A stretch of DNA of 64,000 bases from assembly GCA_019722365.1 (NCBI GenBank), contig JADFUC010002297.1, positions 1 to 64,000 on the forward strand, written 5' to 3'. Positions within the stretch are counted from its first letter, which is position 1, and each line of letters starts with the position of its first letter. This DNA comes from Lithospermum erythrorhizon (lineage: Eukaryota; Streptophyta; Magnoliopsida; Boraginales; Boraginaceae). Positions 34,585 through 45,758 of the stretch are shown here, piece by piece. The translations under genes were made by a program, and so were the position numbers. The notes below the pieces were generated by a model, which was not told the origin of the DNA, made no database searches, and was given only the letters and a program-made list of their open reading frames with translations.

Positions 34585-35409
34585 TTAGGCAGGGGACTTC
34601 CAAGGCTTTGGTCGATTTTGTTCACCGTTCCATGCTGCTAAAGAGAGTGAACTAGTAAGTCTTCTGAATCTAGTTTGGATGACTTGATAGGGGTTGATTT
34701 GTTGTGGTTTTGTGACATGTGCTTGAGTAATGTAAAAGCCAATTGAATCCAAGTACCAACGACATCTTCCCTTGAATCCCACTATTTTGCCTCCTTCCAT
34801 TGGAAATGAAAATGGGGTTCCTTCTTCGACTCCATAGGGACCGAATGTTCTTCTGTTGCTCTTGAAACTGAGTGATCTGATGACGGGGCTACCCCCATGA
34901 TTAGCATGAACCACCGGACAGATATAGCCGCTCACACTTGTTGAGAATTCATCTGGAAACTGCAACTTGATCTAGATTGCAAGATGATTATTAGATTATA
35001 TTATTACTCAGCATACTGGTTTATAGCTAATGATTATGTACTTTATGTCAACTAATGCACGAAATAGATTAAAGGACAAATAGCACCAAATATCACTTAT
35101 GTTTGTTAAAAATACTCATTTGAACCAGGATGATCGAATGAGAATTTTTAACAAACGTGGGTGATCTTTGGTGCCATTCGCCCTAGATTAAACTTACTTC
35201 TGCTGTCAGGGATCTCCCAGTGCCACCATGCTTTGCTGCTGGGAATGACTGATCATTATTGTCATACCCCACCTTCATCAAATCAATGCAATGCAATGGC
35301 CATAAACAAGTGTGATTTCTCTCACACCGGTAAAGCCACCGTCGTCCCAAGCTGTCCCGCCATGTCCTCCCCATGGTCCAACAACAATGGCCTTTGGCGT
35401 CTCGCAGTC
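34585..35409 (-). pseudogene. Jacalin-type mannose-binding lectin, with a 5-bp frameshift
   Basis: Minus strand. Exon 35409-35198 encodes the first jacalin strand set (GPWGGHGGTAWDDGGFTGVR, EITLVYGHC) and later KHGGTGRSLTAE. Exon 34971-34585 continues IKLQFPDEFSTSVSGY, then TFGPYGVEEGTPFSFP and GRCRWYLDSIGFYI, ending in a 30-residue tail. One complete jacalin domain (about 140 aa), a fold that binds mannose or galactose and is often stress-related in plants. The YLD sugar-loop residues are kept. Three tandem copies of CATTG (minus strand; CAATG at about 35285-35299) break the frame after EITLVYGHC. With two copies the exon is 207 bases and the phases fit. The first coding exon and start codon were not found. 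A lesion or assembly slip are both possible. Confidence 0.8.
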
Positions 35410-36328
35410 CTTCAATGCCACATAGATCAAAAACTTATATCAGAAAGTGCCAAGAAAAACATGTTGTAACTTGTAATCAATATTATATACTTTTTTAACA
35501 TTTTTAAAATTGAAACAACTTGAATAAGCTCTTGTACCATGATGTTGATTCTAGGGAAGCAGACAATTAATGAACAGATTCATATATTTGCACATTTTTA
35601 TAGGAAGAAGGTTGTTCTTAATTTACAAAATACCCGAAGAAGTTATTGTCAATATAGGGAATCCGATTCATGTGTAACTGAGAAATAAAGTAGTCAAGTT
35701 TCTTGAAATGAAATAACAAACTGCTCAAATTTCTTGCTTTTGTTTTACAGGAATATTTAAGCAACAAACAGAACCAAAAATCATGTTTATGTATGATTTT
35801 GCTACCATTTATATGTAGAAGTTAAAATCATAACCAATAAATCAGCAAAAATATTTCTACCTCCATCTAAAAAGATTGTCTCCATCAAATTTACTGAACT
35901 TTGTAGTTTCAAAGTTCTAATAAAAATACTATATTTTGATATATTTTCCTCTAAAACATGATATTAGCTACAAGAAGAAAAATTAATGATTATGATTGGT
36001 ATGTCATACACTCATACATGCTGTCATAATATGCACACACCATTTAGGACATAGATCACATGTAAATTCTTGTATTTCAGCAGATCTTAAACTATTTTCT
36101 ATCAATAAGATAGATCCAATCCACGAAATAATTTGATCTATGGGCAGCATCATTGTGGTATTCCAACAGAATCAATCTATAAGAGAGTTTAATAAGTTTT
36201 GACTATAAAGCTCCCCTGTCCTATATAATAAGGTCTATCTCCAGGGTTCCAAAGAAGCTGATGCCCTTCACACTTATGCCTCCATAGTCCATACATACTC
36301 CAAAATTGTGATCAGAACCTGATCCTTC
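35410..36328. other. Spacer between lectin and glycosyltransferase
   Basis: Should hold the missing first exon and promoter of the lectin (minus strand) and the 3' untranslated end of the glycosyltransferase gene. TACCTCCATCTAAAAAGATTGTC at about 35859 resembles a single Stowaway-type MITE end. No other feature. Confidence 0.4.
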
Positions 36329-37817
36329 TTAAAACCCCAAAAACTTAGAAGAATTTTCTAACAGCAGCGCCAACGCATTTGGAGCAAATTTTCGTGCAAA
36401 AAGGAAACAAGGCGTGGACTGCTGATCGTTATAACTGCATCGAGCATTGGAAATTCTCTTGAACAAGCTCTCTGTAATATCAGCCTTTCCAAATGTTGCA
36501 GGATGAGCACCTCCCCTCGACCAGTCCACAAAAGTGAGGCTCCTGTTTGCCAAGAGTTGAGGAGACTCAATGCTCAACATGGTAGGCAAATAGTGTTCAT
36601 CCACATAACAAGATGGTCTGCAGAACTGATCAAACTTAGGGTAGTAATAAGAGTCAGAAACTATGTCAACAGCCAGTTCTCTGTTAACTTCAAACCATTG
36701 GGATCCTTTACGCCACTGGCTTACGTGCACCTCGGGTGACATCCTTCCATTGTACCTTCCTCTTCCATAGGGTCCAGGGTCATCAAATACACCAAGAAAG
36801 CTATGTCTTGATCTTGATATGTAACGGTAAACAATGCTGAAGTTGGCTAGAGGAATACATGCCTCTGATAACAGGACAAACCATTCGTTTGAGATATCGA
36901 GCAATGCATTTGAAAGAAGCCGTCTTTCAGCATCAATCATGCTCATCCTCCCCCACTCTACAAACTACAAGATGACAATTGGAAAAAATCTATTAGTAAA
37001 AAGATAAGGCATTAAGTAATATTAGTTCATGCAAATAGACCTTGTCAAATCTGATAGTGCTATAAGATCCAGTACACAATTTGATCATGTTTATTCTTTT
37101 AGTCAAGATAATGAACAATATTAAGAAAAAATATTTTAAAAAGAAGATATGTTATAATGTCAGACCAACTAAAAGAGTTAGTCTTGCAATCTCATGAGGC
37201 CAGAAATATGAAAAAATTAAAATCTTCTAATATATCAATAGAAACATGATAAGATTATATATATGAACAGAGTAAAAATGGGGTTCATGCCAATACCTGA
37301 CTAGGAATGTTCCTCTGATAGAAAACAGACGACGGTGGAAAATCCGGCTTATATGATGGTAATGAATGCATATAGATTGAAAAAAGATCCTGATTCCCCT
37401 TAAAAAACTTCTCCCACAAAGGCGCCATAGGCAATTGTCCTCTTGCCAAGAACATAAATGCAATCTTAGGAGTCCTCTTGAAGGGATAAGTTTTAATCTG
37501 AGGAACAAGTGAAGCACGCCAGAGAAGAACAGAATCATTCATGCTATGCCATACGCTCGCCGAAGGCCTAATCAAACTCTCCAAACTCACTGATCTTTGA
37601 AAACAAGGCTGAAATCTTGATTGAGCTATTTGAACTACATTATGCAATCCAAAGTACCTAATTGTATACATACTAATTGCAGAAAAAAGAATTCCTGCAA
37701 CCACAAATATTACAAGAAACTTAAGAAATCTTAATGGTAAAGGCTTAATATTCTGGCTTGCCTAACAACAGAATCTGTTCCTTCCTCCAAACTACTACCT
37801 CCAACCCTTGCTTGCAT
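36329..37817 (-). CDS. Core-2/I-branching-type glycosyltransferase (GT14), one apparent frameshift
   Basis: Minus strand, two exons: 37817-37297 and 36964-36329, joined at GT-AG, about 385 aa, normal for plant GT14 (DUF266/BC10-like) proteins. These are Golgi type II membrane glycosyltransferases whose acceptors in plants are mostly unknown. Exon 1 has a basic N-terminus and one membrane segment ([18 protein letters not shown], about residues 35-52), then [20 protein letters not shown]. Exon 2 starts [17 protein letters not shown], then [34 protein letters not shown], and [16 protein letters not shown], with C-terminal [14 protein letters not shown]. Exon 1 is 521 bases where 522 are needed. 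The frame from the ATG runs to a stop soon after VVRQA unless one base is added near 37757-37760 (a GG that may be GGG), after which [13 protein letters not shown] reads on. Confidence 0.9.
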
Positions 37818-38526
37818 CTTTTCTATTCTATATTTCTAAGTCAAACTATTCAAATCTAGACTATGTTTAACACATATACCTCGCTCACTATTCTTGCAAA
37901 GAACAAAAAAAAAAAATTGATTCCAGAATTGATCAGGTATATATTTTATTCAAGATAAAATATACCAAACATAATGGTACAAGTGAAGAATCATGCAACA
38001 TGGGTTTTACTTACAACTTGCAAAAGGGTTAGTTTTTCATTTTTTTTTTTTTTTACTTTTAAGGGAACCATAGAACATAGGTTAGTAGTGTTTGCTATCA
38101 CATGAAAATATATATAAATGGACAAAATCACCATTAAATTCTGAGATTTCACACCTTATTCTCTATACCAAATAGACAAAAACCGCTTAAACACGTAATA
38201 AGTTAAAGTTGGTTCCTCGATCATTTAAGCTAAGAAAAATAAGGTGCGTTGGGGGTGAATAGTTGATTAAATGGTAATATAGGAAGGAAAATTAATATAG
38301 TTAAGGTATGTATTTATTATTCTTCCAACAATGAAAGACGTTTCACTTTGAAAAATGGAACTTATTACGGAGTATTGTTTTACACACCATTCTTGATTTG
38401 GAGCTGAATTTTCTCCGCCCTCTCATTTGTTGACAAAATAGTAAACTTTTTGGAAAACAATAAAGACAACATTAATGGGTTTTTTTAATTTATGAAAGAA
38501 TGAATGAATTATATTATCAATGCACC
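37818..38526. other. Upstream region of the GT14 gene
   Basis: AT-rich with T-runs at 38038-38055; should contain the promoter of the minus-strand GT14 gene. No specific element assigned. Confidence 0.4.
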
Positions 38527-39060
38527 ATGATGGATAGTAAAATAAAAAATAAATGAGAGTCTCTATTTGCGCGCCTGGCTTGGCCTCTACCTAAGAGCAA
38601 ATCTGGGATGTGGCTCTCAGATTTGGGCTTGCCACAAATGGGGTCAGTCTGCAACACACGCAGAACTACTCATTACTCTGTGAATCACTTAACAATCGCA
38701 GTAGCACCGCCGAGGTTCGAATCCTGCATTTACGTTGAAAGACACTCTCAGCAAAGTTTTACGTCTCAGCCGGGATGCGCTCTGTGGACTCACCATGACG
38801 GATAGTAAAAAAATGATATCGTCATTTTGCGCCCGCTTGGGCCCTCACCAACAAGTGAGTGAACCGACGCTCTCAGACGGGGGTTTTCACATGGGCGCCT
38901 GCATCGCCGGTAACCATCATTACCCAGGGATCGACTTCAACAAATGGCAGGCAGTAGCAATCGCCGAAGTGCCCAACCCGTGTCGACGCTAGAAAGACAC
39001 CCCTTCTGGCCAAGCAGTTCACGTCTCTACGTGACGCTGACCACCACGACGGATAAGCGT
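38527..39060 (+). repeat. Tandem dimer of a SINE-like repeat, unit about 260 bases
   Basis: Three related phrases, CACCATGATGGATAGTAAAA (38524), CACCATGACGGATAGTAAAA (38791) and CACCACGACGGATAAGCG (39047), delimit two units. Both units start with GCGC(G)CCTGGCTTGG.CCTCACC and end with GAAAGACAC...CTCTACG or CGTCTCAGCC. GAGGTTCGAATCCTGC in the first unit is a good Pol III B-box match. No clear A box, so SINE identity is an inference. It is distinctly more GC-rich than its flanks. Confidence 0.5.
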
Positions 39061-39522
39061 AGTGAGATGATGTGGAGAGAGAAAGAGAATTGTCCAAAAA
39101 CATTGGAATAACCTTGGACGACGGAAATATCTACATAACATGTTAGAGCGCTCAGTATCTTAAGTTTTATATACCCTATTTTTCACAATTTTTAATATGC
39201 CAACTCATTTTTATATCATATACAACATCCCATCTATACTATTTATTTACTATAATACATATTTTATCAAAAAAATTACTTTATATTTTATATTTCTCTA
39301 TATCTCATTCTTTTATCTTTCTTCTAATTCTCAACATATCTCATACATTAATTTTTATTTCATAATTTATATAAGATATATATTTTTATAAATGTTATCA
39401 CATTTAATCATCAAATAAATACTTATAAATAAAAATTTTTAGAATTAGTTTTTAACATATAGTTATAATTTTTATTTTTTATAAATAAATTTAATGTCAC
39501 ATTTTTTTTTCAATAGTTTGCC
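39061..39522. other. AT-rich intergenic stretch
   Basis: Nothing recognisable; the 64-codon open frame at 39197 is low-complexity Ile/Tyr/Phe-rich translation of AT-rich DNA. Confidence 0.5.
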
Positions 39523-39660
39523 TAGGGATGTTAAAATTGAAAAAAAAACGAACAGAACCACCCGAACCGCACCGATTTTAACCGATTTGGTTGATTTTTT
39601 TTTCAACTGAACCGAATTGGTTTAAAAAAAATTCAAAATCGAATTTTTTTGACCATTTTA
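39523..39660 (+). mobile_element. One end of a hAT-like element
   Basis: CCTAGGGATGTTAAAATTG at 39521 followed by GAACCACCCGAACCGCACCG and AACCGATTTGG has the same plan as the ends of the element at 19194-20164 (AGRGATGTT... then GGTTCGG). No matching right end (CATCCCTA) was found nearby, so it seems truncated. Confidence 0.45.
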
Positions 39661-40072
39661 TTTTATTAAAATATTTATAACACTTAATTATAAGTAATTA
39701 ATAAAACGTATTAAGTATAATTTATTACATCTATTTTACATAAAAATACGTTGTGAATATTTTTTTGGTAGGAACACGTACACATGTTTTAATTCAAGGT
39801 TCGTCTTTTCAACAATGATGATGAGTTGTCTTCATCTTATTGGTCTAAATGCGACTTGCCATGTTTTGTTGGTGTTTTACATTTGCAACACTTTGAAAAA
39901 GTACAACACTGTAAAACAAGCATAGTGGGTTTTTACATGAAGTTTTATGGATATACAACACCCATAAAACTATCCCATAGTGAGTGCTCTAATGTGTTGG
40001 GTATAGTGTAATGATAAAATTACCAGATTTTTCTGGTTCGCGCGAATTTTGGCAATTAGTATGTGATTTAGT
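39661..40072. other. Intergenic, no gene recognised
   Basis: AT-rich. A phrase GTTTTACATTTGCAACACTTTG near 39870 and its surroundings contain repeated ACAAC/TTTTACA words but no supported feature. Confidence 0.4.
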
Positions 40073-40400
40073 TTTTTTTTATCACCAACCATATAATATT
40101 ATTAAAAATAACAAACAAAAAATACAAAAACAAGTGTTAACGTAACTATTACAATTATCTAGTAAGGTTGTAAGTAACCAATAGGGTGGAGAATCGAGCC
40201 AACATGCTTTCATCTCCGATCCACAACTCCAATGGGCTATTGTATGAGCCACATTGTTTGAACTTTGAACATAATCTACCCTCACATCGAATATCCTGGA
40301 CAATAACATCAAGCTCTAAAACCTGCCATTGCCCTGTTACTTGATCACTGAGCACTTTAAGTAAGTTCATTGGGAGTATCAAATGTTTGCATCGTAATGT
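40073..40400 (-). mobile_element. LINE 3' end with RNase H-like domain fragment
   Basis: On the minus strand one frame reads RIFDVRVDYVQSSNNVAHTI, then AHWSCGSEMKACWLDSPPYW, which is typical of the C-terminal RNase H-like region of plant non-LTR retrotransposons (a conserved N..AH...A pattern followed by W....P..). The minus-strand 3' end is an A-run (T-run at 40071-40080 on the plus strand). The rest of the element is absent, consistent with 5' truncation on insertion. Confidence 0.65.
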
Positions 40401-41369
40401 ATAAATCCAATAATATCATCGTCATTTATTCCCTTACAAATTATCGGACCGAAGTGTGACGGCTACGCAACTCTTTTACACCCAAAAATATGATACTAAT
40501 AATAGTTACTACAAACCTTCCTATGTGGTACTCATTTGTGTCTTTTGGTTAAATAATGATCCTTTCTTTTTTATACATAGATTAGTTTATATTTATTAAG
40601 ATTTTGTATTTTTTTTAGTTGTAGTTTCACACAACTAATTTTTTTTAATGATATCCTTATCATTAAACATGTCTTTACTTCAATTCAATTTCTCCTCTAA
40701 CTTTCATTTAATTAAAAAAATTGGCTTGATTTGATCCGCTAAATCCTGCACACAATTAATTGAAAAACAGAGGAAATATATAATTAACTATTCAATATAT
40801 TATGTTCAAAGAATAAGATGTACAATTTTTTTAAGCATGGGATGCGGAAGAACGGACGTGAAGAGGTATAGAATTCCTTACGCCGTAGAGACTCCTTGAG
40901 AGTATGTCTCGGTGCAATTTAGTCTTTGAAGTTATTATATAAAGATTGAATACATAATTATTACTAATCATTAATTACTATCACTAATCACAAATTACTA
41001 ATTACTAATTAGTATTACTAACCTATATAAAAGGTGTTAGTTAAATAATCATATACTTCATGTAGAATTATTATTATTTTATTTATTATGTAGAACTATT
41101 GTTATTATTATAATATGTATTAGTTAAATAATTATATGCTTTGTGTAGAATTATATTAATATTATTATTGTTGTTTAATTTTTATGTGACATGAGTCCTC
41201 GATATATCGAGATCCACAAAATTTAAATTATACCCCTTTTAAATCTGCACTAATTCTAACTTTCAAATATGTTAAAAATAATTACGATAATATGTCATTT
41301 ATCAATTGCCAATATATTTACTGTATTTACATCAAATTGTTAATGTAATATTTGTATTTCTTAATGCTA
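40401..41369. other. AT-rich intergenic with short local duplications
   Basis: The phrase GTTAGTTAAATAATCATATAC...TGTAGAATTATTATTA (41037-41082) is repeated imperfectly as ATTAGTTAAATAATTATATGC...TGTAGAATTATATTA (41119-41160). AATTACTA phrases repeat at 40966-41022. No gene. Confidence 0.5.
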
Positions 41370-43446
41370 GACGGAACCAGGATGTAAAGTAAGGGGGGCC
41401 AAGTTGAAATAAAAATATAATATATAACTTGTAAAATAATACTTCATAGTAAGAATGATAAAATTCATTTTAAATGTACTTTACGGCCTTTTAGTCTATC
41501 AAAATCATCAATAATGTTATCAGTAGAGATATTTTCAACTATTTCTCTTTCTGTATAAATAACCAAAAGAATCGAAGAAATCTATCAGCCCATCTTATTT
41601 CGATCATCGGCCTATATACGGGGTCATGGCGTAAAATAATCGCTCAACCGCTGTCGAGTATTAATGAAGCGGTTAACAAGGCTTAATCAATCTATCAACA
41701 AGAGGATAAATAGTAGATTTTCCGTTTCTCACAAGTGTTTTAATACAATCTCTGATATTATAAAGATATTCTTGAATCCTCGGATGATTAGTAATGTCTT
41801 CCTTATAGTGCCTCAACTGAATATTTAGAATCTCTTTTTCATTAACCGTGAAATCTTCTCGAAGAGTAACGCTCCTCAACAAGTAAACAAATACTTTTCA
41901 CATTAAACATTTTATAGCCATCTCTAGAATTCAAAGCCATACAAAGAACCATCAACTCATTAGTTGTTTTATCAACATGTTCAATTCTCGCCAAATTAAA
42001 ATCTATTAAACAAATCAAAGTGATAATGATGCTCCATAGTCATAGGATTAGTCATCTCTTGTCTCTGGCGATTTCGAGCACGACCAACAAAATAAAAAGC
42101 ACTCATTTGAGGAACTTCTATACCTTCTTTCTGACAAAATAATTTCACCTTTTCTATGAATTGTTCCCATCCAGCATCTCTAAGTAGTTGAATTTGCACC
42201 TTAGTACTTTTCAAATGATCCATCGCATTCAATATGTCTTGAGACTTCCTTTCAGCTAAATTGGAAAAGATCATGACCGATTTTCAAAATTCCTTCATTA
42301 TATGCAAGATAAAAAACAAATTAAAGACAGAGTTTTGTGCCTCCTCGGCATCCTCGCTGAGAAGTTCGGCCCCTTCCATCACATATATACTCCAACATGC
42401 TGCAGTGTCATAATGGGCCAATTAAACGCAAACATAACTATAACGTGACCCTATCGAGTGTCACCCGCCTGCTAGTAAACATTGACTCTAATTCAAACCT
42501 TTTCTTCCAAATCATGTGGCTACCAACATTGCTATTTCATTAGCTTGAGCATGCTTCAATTCCTGGATTCTTTTACATGAACTACCAACACAATTTATAA
42601 TGAATGGTAATTTATTTTCAAAAAAATCATGGACAGATCCTACCTCTCTAGCAGCTGCAACAAGGGCCAATTGGAGCTGATGGGCAAAACAGTGAACAAA
42701 ATAGGCAAATCGACATTCGGTAGAAACCAAGGCTCTTAATCCATTAAACCTACCACTCATATTACTAGCACCATCATAACCCTGACCACGGATATTATGC
42801 ACACTTAGTCCATGTTCATTCAGAAGAAAAACATACATCTAGAATTGAACACTATCAATCAAGCCTCAAGTCTTAAGCCATTTTCACTTCCTTCTTAGTA
42901 TACTTATTAATCACTTTATCAATGTGGTTGGAAGACAATCATTACCATTTACTTTTCTCCACTTCAAATCCTCCACTAGTAAATGTGTAATCACTTCTTC
43001 CGATGGTTTTCTCGAATAGAGCAACAAGGAATACACATGCAAGATGAGTAGTTGGAGAATACTTCTAACTAATCAGATATAACTTATACTACAGGCTTTG
43101 AAACGCCTCCGGTGTTGGCTATTACTTGTTTTGGAAAATTACTGCTTTGGTTGGATGAGTGTGTCCCCTCGCTGATATATGCCGAATCTCATATAATCTT
43201 GGTCAGAAGAATTCATATCGAGGGTTTTAATCCAGGGTCTCGGATAATATCTCCACCCACCATTTCTTTATGTTTGTAAGAATCAATTCCAACTTCATTT
43301 TCAAGATGTGTCGTATCAATGTTGTCATTATTTTCAGTAGGAATTGAATCATTAGTCACCGATGTAGTTGTTTCTGTAATTGAGACAGTTGAGGGTTCTC
43401 TCTTTTTAAAAAACGAGTCAATTATTTTGATTCTTTTCCTTATCAT
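41370..43446 (-). pseudogene. Decayed hAT-type transposase (ZMYM1-like), copy A
   Basis: Minus-strand pieces in order: MIRKRIKIIDSFFKKREPST (43446, N-terminus), NIRGQGYDGASNMSGRFNGL (about 42790, the conserved catalytic-region motif), RFAYFVHCFAHQLQLALVAA, then AERKSQDILNAMDHLKSTKV (about 42250), and the C-terminal dimerisation part with LRHYKEDITNHPRIQEYLYN (41860-41680) ending near 41640. Frameshifts separate the pieces. A GGAACCAGGATGTAAAGTAA...GGGGGGCCAA end at about 41374-41404 looks like the terminus of the element. Many such ZMYM1-like proteins in plants are transposon-derived. Confidence 0.8.
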
Positions 43447-44136
43447 TTCTTATAATTAATACGAATAAAATATCACAAACCAAAAAATTATATTAAAAAA
43501 AACACCTCTACAAATTATTAACAAAGAAAAAATGCTACCAATTATCGAAAACTTATTTTACGTACTAAATAATTTACGTACTAAATAATTTAAGAATATA
43601 AATCAATAAAATAAATAATAAGACTTCATCAGATAACTTTAGACAAGTATTTAGAGGCTGTGAGCACAAGCAAGAATTGTAGTATTATAATTATGATTTG
43701 ATTGATACACTCGAGTGTACCGGTTTACTTTTGCACAAACCCACATCCCCACATTAATAGCCCACAATTTAAGAGCCCATATTTACTATGTAATAGAGCA
43801 GTAGAGGTAGTGCTGTCTAAAAGGCATGGACAAAAATAATAGAAAATAAAAGGCATGGACGAGATTCGATCCTGGGCTGCCAAGGAAGTAGTCTTTTTCA
43901 GTGCAGGGGGCCATCTGAGCTACAATACCATTTGTTATCTATATCACACATATAACTACAAATTGCTCCCCGTCTCTACGACATCTCAATTCTGGTGATA
44001 ATGATATATATCTTTCTTTCCAATTCCGACATAAATGTCACCTTAGCGGATATGACATAAAATCCATTTGTGATATTTGACACAATTTGTAAATACAAAT
44101 TAATATGTAGCATATCTTTTATATGCTTTTGATAGA
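43447..44136. other. Intergenic, no gene recognised
   Basis: Probably contains the other end of hAT copy A, not located. A short direct repeat TACGTACTAAATAATTTA lies at 43558-43590 and AAAGGCATGGAC is repeated at 43820 and 43850. Confidence 0.4.

Positions 44137-44198
<62 letters not shown>
44137..44198. repeat. (ATT)n microsatellite, about 20 units
   Basis: Uninterrupted ATT trinucleotide run of about 62 bases. The poly-Asn stretch in the minus-strand frame here is its translation, not a protein. Confidence 0.95.
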
Positions 44199-45239
44199 CC
44201 TCATCATAATAGATGTTAACTACCAATAATTTTAGTTTCAAGTAACAAATAATGATAAAGTCATAGATTCCTAATAAATTATTTTCAGCCCATACAAAAT
44301 TGAAGCACAATGAATATCCCAAACGCTTGACATAACCACGCCATAGCAAATTTTCTTTTATTCTCTCCAACTTTATGTAGTAACAAAATCAGAAGTAAAA
44401 CATATAAGTGAATACTAAATCATTTCCTTAATACTTCATTATAGATAACGTATTTCCAAGTAGTTGATGAAGTAATCTAGAGATCTAAAAACATGTTAAT
44501 ATGATTAATGTGTCATGTAAAAAAAATTATTTCTTTCTTAGTCGAGGAAAAGAGATTTAGATATTTTAAATTAAAAGATCTTTCATCTTTCAAACCACTA
44601 TCTATTCATCAAGCGATAATTATATTTTGATTGATTATTATTCTAATAACGTAGCTTAGATGTTATTATATTACTAATATTTTACTAAAAAATAATATTA
44701 TATACTTGTTTGACATATAATATTAAGTTTATAAAAATTTATTATTTTTGCTCTAATATGTATTGATAATAATATATATTAATAGTTTATAAAAATTTAT
44801 TATTTTGTCGAATATGTATTATTAATAATGTATATTAATAATTTAAGTAATATTAAAAATAAAATTATATTTGAAATAGAAACTATTCTGTAAAACAAAC
44901 AAATATTATCCACAAATATATTAAATATTTTGTAAATCGACAGACAAGCCATGACGTATTTCTCCTTTTATTAGTTAGAAAAAAGAATATAGGGTTATAT
45001 TAGAGCTAAGCATATGTTTCATAAATAGTCTTGGATAGTATGCAACTAAACTAACTATTAATTAAAGGCAATGATAATTTGTTAAACGTTTATGAAATTC
45101 AAAAATTAACTTGCACAAACACAAATTTCAGGGATCAAGTCACGATATTCACCAAACTTCGCAAACTCTTCAATTATCTTCAGGGGCCACGTCCCAAATC
45201 TCGAATTTTATCACTGGCTCATTACATTCGTTAAAAAGA
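44199..45239. other. AT-rich intergenic stretch
   Basis: A local duplication: AATATGTATTGATAATAATATATATTAATA (44755-44784) and GAATATGTATTATTAATAATGTATATTAATA (44809-44838) with matching flanks TTTATAAAAATTTATTATTTT. No gene. Confidence 0.5.
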
Positions 45240-45425
45240 TAAGCATCTATCTGCTTAAAATACGACATTTGTATAAAAAATTAATTTATTACGGATATCA
45301 AAAGCCATATCGAATCGTAAAGTTTACACGGAAATATAAAAATAATATTGAAATTGTAAAAGTATTTTAAAAAATGCAAACAATCAACTATTGTAAAAAA
45401 ATAAATTTTTTCTGTATTTATCACG
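45240..45425. repeat. Diverged copy of the Stowaway-like MITE interior
   Basis: GTAAAAGTATTTTAAAAAATGCAAACAATCAACTATTGT resembles the interior of the MITE at 52101-52298 (GTAAACAATCAACTATTGTG and neighbours). The terminal repeats are not preserved. Confidence 0.4.
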
Positions 45426-45655
45426 ATTCAGACTACTTGAGTATTAAGTAATTACAATATATTTATATACTTCATTCATCCCTTAATGTTAGAATCAAGC
45501 ATTTTAGGAAATCCTTAAATTAAGTCCCATTATAAATAATAAATCAGTGGAGAAAAATTGAAAATGTAAACAAAATTTAAATTTTTATTAAAGTTTATGA
45601 GAAAAATAAATAGGTCTTATATTTAGCCATAGAGGAAATAGTAGTATCTATTTTT

Positions 45656-45758
45656 GATGATATTTTGATGTAAAGTTGTCACGTGTGTCCTTCCAATTGT
45701 TGAGTTGATGATATTTTTATGTAAAGTTGTTGACGTGTGTCCTTCCAATTATTGAGTG
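45656..45758. repeat. Direct tandem duplication, unit about 51 bases
   Basis: GATGATATTTTGATGTAAAG...CGTGTGTCCTTCCAATTGTTGAGTT is followed at once by GATGATATTTTTATGTAAAG...CGTGTGTCCTTCCAATTATTGAGTG, differing at only a few positions. It is recent by the standard of this window. Confidence 0.85.

Noticed and set aside
41370..43446. Intact ZMYM1-like host gene
   Set aside because: The pieces are separated by frameshifts, and one end looks like a transposon terminus.
44119..44370. Minus-strand frame with a poly-Asn stretch
   Set aside because: It is the translation of the ATT microsatellite, not a protein-coding gene.
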